Shown one piece after another: positions 9,345-11,292 of a DNA stretch of 11,292 nt. The DNA is from CAWEHQ01 sp051001995 (GTDB lineage: Bacteria > Actinomycetota > Thermoleophilia > Solirubrobacterales > Thermoleophilaceae). Every line of letters begins with the position of its first letter. The first letter of the stretch is position 1. The notes under the pieces were generated by a model. That model saw nothing but the letters and a program-made list of their open reading frames with translations, was not told where the DNA came from and searched no databases. The stretch is taken from NCBI GenBank assembly GCA_051001995.1, contig JBPCMT010000095.1:1-11292 (forward strand), given 5' to 3'. The position numbers and the translations under genes are program-made.

Positions 9345-10802
9345 CTAGCTCCCGGCGAGCTCCGCCTCGGCTCTCTCGACCGCCTCGAACTCCTCCTCGG
9401 GAGCGTCCGCCACCAGCCGGTGACGGCTGTAGAACCAGTAGTAGGCCAGGAACAGCAGGAAGACCCCGGCCACGATCGCCGCGGCGACCTCGTCGACGAA
9501 GAACACCGCTACCACGGCCGCCACCGCGAGCACCAGCCCGACCCCGGTGGTCGCGACGCCGCCCGGAGTCCTGTACGGACGCTCGAGGTCCGGCTCGCGG
9601 AAGCGCAGGACGATGTGCGAGACGAGCATCAGCACGTACGACACGGTCGCCCCGAAGACGGCGATCTGGATCATCCTGGCCCCGTCCTCGGTGATCGCGG
9701 CGAGCAGGAAGCCCACGATGCCGGGGAGCAGCAGCGCCACGTAAGGCGTCTTGCGCCCGCTCGTCACGGACAGCTGACGAGGGAGGTAACCGGCGCGCGA
9801 AAGCGCGAATAGCTGCCGCGAGTAGGCGAAGATGATCGAGAAGAAGCTCGCGATCAGCCCCGCGAGGCCGGCGTAGTTGACGAAGTCGCCGAGTAGGTTG
9901 TCGCCGCCATAGGCCGCCCTCACGGCCCTGGGCAGCGGGTTGTCCGAGCCCTGAATCGCGGCGGAGCCCGCCCCGCCCGGCGCCGTGAAGAGGATCAACG
10001 CGGCGAAGACGAGCAGCACGAGCATCCCGATGATGATGCCTCGGGGCATGTCGCGCTTCGGGTCGCGGGTCTCCTCGGCGGCGAGCGGGACCCCCTCGAT
10101 GGCCAAGAAGAACCAGATGCCATAGACGAACGCGGCCAGGACCCCGGCGATCCCGAACGGGATGAAGTCGCTCGCGCCGGCGGCATCGGTCGGTGCGATG
10201 TTGGTCAGGTTGGAGAAGTCGAACTTCGGGACCATCCCGATCACGAACACCAGAAGTGCGACGACCGCGATGACCGTGATTCCGAAGATCACCTTGAGCG
10301 CCTCACCCACCCCGTAGAGGTGGATGCCGACGAAGATGGCGTAGAAGAAGAGGTATACGGGCCAGCCCGTCTGGATCCCGAAGATGTCGAGCGCCTCGAC
10401 GTAGCCGCCGATGAAGACCACGATCGCTGCGGGGGCGACCGCGTACTCGATCAGGATCGCGGTGCCGGTGGCGAAGCCTCCGAACGGGCCGAGTGCGCGG
10501 CGGGCGAAGCCGTACCCGCCTCCCGTCACGGGGATCGCCGAGGACAGCTCGGCAAGGCCGAAGACCATGCACGTGTACATGACCGCCATGAGGATCGTCG
10601 CTATCAGCAGACCACCCCAGCCGCCTTCCGCGAGGCCGAAGTTCCAGCCGGCGAAGTCGCCCGAGATGACGTAGGCGACGCCGAGTCCGGCAAGCAACAC
10701 CCAGCCGGCGGCGCCGGCTCGGAGTTGCCTCTTCTCGAGATAGCCGCTGCCGGCGCGCTCGTAGTCTGCGCCTCGGACGTGACGCGGTTGCTCTGCTGAC
10801 AC
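9345..10802 (-). CDS. eat: APC-family permease, ethanolamine permease type
   Basis: Inner-membrane amino acid/polyamine/organocation transporter of 485 residues with about 12 hydrophobic helices. After a polar 25-residue head, helix 1 begins GAAGWVLLAGLGVAYVISG and continues to GDFAGWNFGLAEGGWGG (48-64), which I recognise as characteristic of the ethanolamine permease (EAT) group. Further family marks are AELSSAIPVTGGGYGFARRALGP (split by helix boundaries, 85-106), VPLAAEETRDPKRDMPRG (238-255), the cytosolic ALSRAGYLP (333-341), and RPYRTPGG (409-415). It is the first gene of the five-gene minus-strand operon, followed three bases later by the gamma-glutamyl ligase. The start is GTG at 10802, with AGGAG six bases upstream. 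An alternative substrate such as putrescine or another amino alcohol is possible, since APC specificity is hard to read from sequence, but ethanolamine is my first choice. Confidence 0.88.
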   Translation of the reverse strand: MSAEQPRHVRGADYERAGSGYLEKRQLRAGAAGWVLLAGLGVAYVISGDFAGWNFGLAEGGWGGLLIATILMAVMYTCMVFGLAELSSAIPVTGGGYGFARRALGPFGGFATGTAILIEYAVAPAAIVVFIGGYVEALDIFGIQTGWPVYLFFYAIFVGIHLYGVGEALKVIFGITVIAVVALLVFVIGMVPKFDFSNLTNIAPTDAAGASDFIPFGIAGVLAAFVYGIWFFLAIEGVPLAAEETRDPKRDMPRGIIIGMLVLLVFAALILFTAPGGAGSAAIQGSDNPLPRAVRAAYGGDNLLGDFVNYAGLAGLIASFFSIIFAYSRQLFALSRAGYLPRQLSVTSGRKTPYVALLLPGIVGFLLAAITEDGARMIQIAVFGATVSYVLMLVSHIVLRFREPDLERPYRTPGGVATTGVGLVLAVAAVVAVFFVDEVAAAIVAGVFLLFLAYYWFYSRHRLVADAPEEEFEAVERAEAELAGS

Positions 10803-10808
10803 CCGACT

Positions 10809-10813
10809 CTCCT
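10809..10813 (-). promoter_or_regulatory. Ribosome binding site of the permease
   Basis: On the minus strand AGGAG sits six bases before the GTG at 10802, inside the purine-rich GAGAGGAGAG. It supports the GTG start. It lies seven bases downstream of the end of a leader hairpin arm (10821). Confidence 0.7.
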
Positions 10814-10820
10814 CTCGTCC

Positions 10821-10854
10821 GGCCCGCGAAAGGTTCGGCGGGCCAACCTTTGCG
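10821..10854 (-). promoter_or_regulatory. Two interleaved inverted repeats in the permease leader (possible RNA switch, pseudoknot or operator)
   Basis: Repeat A: AAAGGTT and AACCTTT at 10829-10835 and 10845-10851, perfect seven-base arms. Repeat B: GGCCCGC and GCGGGCC at 10821-10827 and 10838-10844, also perfect. Read along the minus-strand transcript, the arms alternate A, B, A', B', with 0, 2 and 1 bases between them. The two stems share no core bases but interleave. Repeat A can also lengthen by three pairs (10852-10854 with 10825-10827, one bulge), which would then compete with repeat B. The element ends seven bases before the permease ribosome site. It could be an RNA switch, a strained pseudoknot, or a double-stranded protein-binding operator. 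Confidence 0.45.
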
Positions 10855-10861
10855 TCTGCTG

Positions 10862-10891
10862 AGCCTCTCAGAATCCCGGGCTTCCTGTCAA
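10862..10891 (-). promoter_or_regulatory. Putative promoter of the permease operon
   Basis: On the minus strand a consensus -35 hexamer TTGACA occupies 10891-10886. After an 18-base spacer a -10-like GAGGCT lies at 10867-10862 (weak, lacking the usual TA). Transcription would begin near 10857-10855, placing the interleaved repeats at the 5' end of a leader of about 50 bases. The perfect -35 is good evidence; the -10 is not. Confidence 0.4.
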
Positions 10892-10911
10892 GCGGGTCCG
10901 GTGCTCGTTGG

Positions 10912-10917
10912 TACCGT
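10912..10917 (+). promoter_or_regulatory. -10 element of a likely leaderless transcript
   Basis: TACCGT matches the actinobacterial TANNNT -10. Exactly seven bases separate it from the ATG at 10925, the spacing expected when transcription starts on the A of the start codon. No Shine-Dalgarno sequence precedes this ATG, which agrees with leaderless translation. Confidence 0.5.
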
Positions 10918-10924
10918 TGACGAC

Positions 10925-11221
10925 ATGCTCGGGCTACGTCGTCTGGTGCTCGCAGGGGTCGCCGTAGTCGTGCTGGAGGCGCTTACCGGCGTTTTCGCCC
11001 TGGCCGCCCTGGGCCCGGTGAAGATCGCCCTCTACCCGGTGGCCTGCGCCACGGCGACCGCCCTGGTGACCGGGCTCGGCGCCCTCGCGATCCGCCGTCA
11101 CGACGGGGGAGGCGGGAGCCGCGGAGACGACGAGAACGGGGACGACCCACCGCCGTGGTGGCCGGAGTTCGAGCGCGACTTCCGGCGCCACGCTCGGGAG
11201 CGAGAGCGCACCCCGGCCTAG
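10925..11221 (+). CDS. Small two-helix membrane protein with acidic tail, function unknown
   Basis: A 98-residue protein I do not recognise. Hydrophobic helices span about residues 7-29 and 33-56, joined by a tight GPVK turn. A hydrophilic tail follows (57-98): an Arg-Arg-His stop-transfer cluster, a glycine-rich and Asp-rich linker (60-74), the motif PPPWWPEFERDFRRH (75-89), and a charged arginine-rich end. The compact WWPEFERDFRRH segment looks like an amphipathic helix or a binding epitope on the cytosolic face. The chosen ATG at 10925 is supported by the leaderless-type -10; an upstream in-frame TTG at 10850 would add an unconvincing 25-residue extension. The gene is divergent from the permease operon and convergent with the minus-strand gene at the right edge. 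Composition matches its neighbours. Confidence 0.7.
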   Translation: MLGLRRLVLAGVAVVVLEALTGVFALAALGPVKIALYPVACATATALVTGLGALAIRRHDGGGGSRGDDENGDDPPPWWPEFERDFRRHARERERTPA

Positions 11222-11238
11222 GGGCGCCGATAGGCCGC

Positions 11239-11263
11239 CGGGGCTGCTAGGAGAGCAGCCCCG
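11239..11263. terminator. Strong hairpin at convergent junction, likely bidirectional terminator
   Basis: Ten perfect pairs (11239-11248 with 11254-11263, core GGGGCTGCT/AGCAGCCCC) close a five-base loop. It stands 17 bases after the plus-strand stop and includes the stop codon of the minus-strand gene. No T run on either side. Position between two converging genes supports shared termination; overlap with the coding end of the minus-strand gene is unusual. Confidence 0.55.
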
Positions 11264-11292
11264 CGAGGATGTGCTCGGTGCCCTCGATGTGC
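11247..11292 (-). CDS. C-terminal end of an unidentified minus-strand protein (partial)
   Basis: The minus strand reads in frame from the window edge through HIEGTEHILAGLLS to a TAG at 11249-11247; only 14 residues are visible. The segment has some likeness to the GTEHILLGLL stretch of Clp N-terminal repeats, which would be odd right at a C-terminus, so I give no identity. It is called a gene because the frame ends neatly in a convergent arrangement with a terminator-like hairpin. Confidence 0.35.
   Translation of the reverse strand, partial: HIEGTEHILAGLLS

Noticed and set aside
5169..10802. Classical B12-dependent ethanolamine utilisation (EutBC) or microcompartment cluster
   Set aside because: No ammonia-lyase subunit or shell protein is present; the genes fit a gamma-glutamylation route.
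10850..10924. TTG-initiated extension of the small membrane protein
   Set aside because: It would run through the promoter region and add a non-hydrophobic 25-residue head; the ATG at 10925 has a well-placed -10.

Overview
The window is very GC-rich, uses GTG as well as ATG starts, and is packed with genes, so it looks like chromosomal DNA of a high-GC actinobacterium. A Thermoleophilia/Solirubrobacter-type lineage is my guess from the protein style only. I see no tRNA, rRNA, insertion sequence, phage gene, integrase or CRISPR array. The longest non-coding stretches are 1510-1642 (133 bases) and 10803-10924 (122 bases); both carry structure and are annotated.

Left part, plus strand (1-5163). 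A 5'-truncated ActP-type sodium:acetate symporter (1-1509) is followed by a UUCG-capped hairpin. Next come acetyl-CoA synthetase acs (1643-3640) and an M17 leucyl aminopeptidase (3664-5163). The first two form an acetate uptake and activation pair.

Right part, minus strand (5169-10802). Five genes read leftward as one tight operon: an ethanolamine-type APC permease, a glutamine-synthetase-like gamma-glutamyl ligase, a PuuD-type class I amidotransferase/C26 hydrolase, an aldehyde dehydrogenase and a short-chain dehydrogenase. Junctions are +3, -4, -4 and +2 bases, so the genes are probably translationally coupled. Together they spell a gamma-glutamylation route for a small amine, most plausibly ethanolamine: import, ligation to glutamate, oxidation of the alcohol, oxidation of the aldehyde, and hydrolytic release of glutamate plus glycine. 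The usual FAD amine oxidase (PuuB) of the putrescine version is absent and an NAD-type SDR occupies that slot. This is the most interesting feature of the window. The operon meets the aminopeptidase tail to tail with 5 bases between stop codons.

Far right. The divergent intergenic region 10803-10924 holds a putative minus-strand promoter with a consensus -35, two interleaved inverted repeats in the permease leader, and a leaderless-type promoter for a 98-residue two-helix membrane protein (10925-11221). That small gene is convergent with the last 14 codons of an unidentified minus-strand gene, and a strong hairpin lies at the junction.
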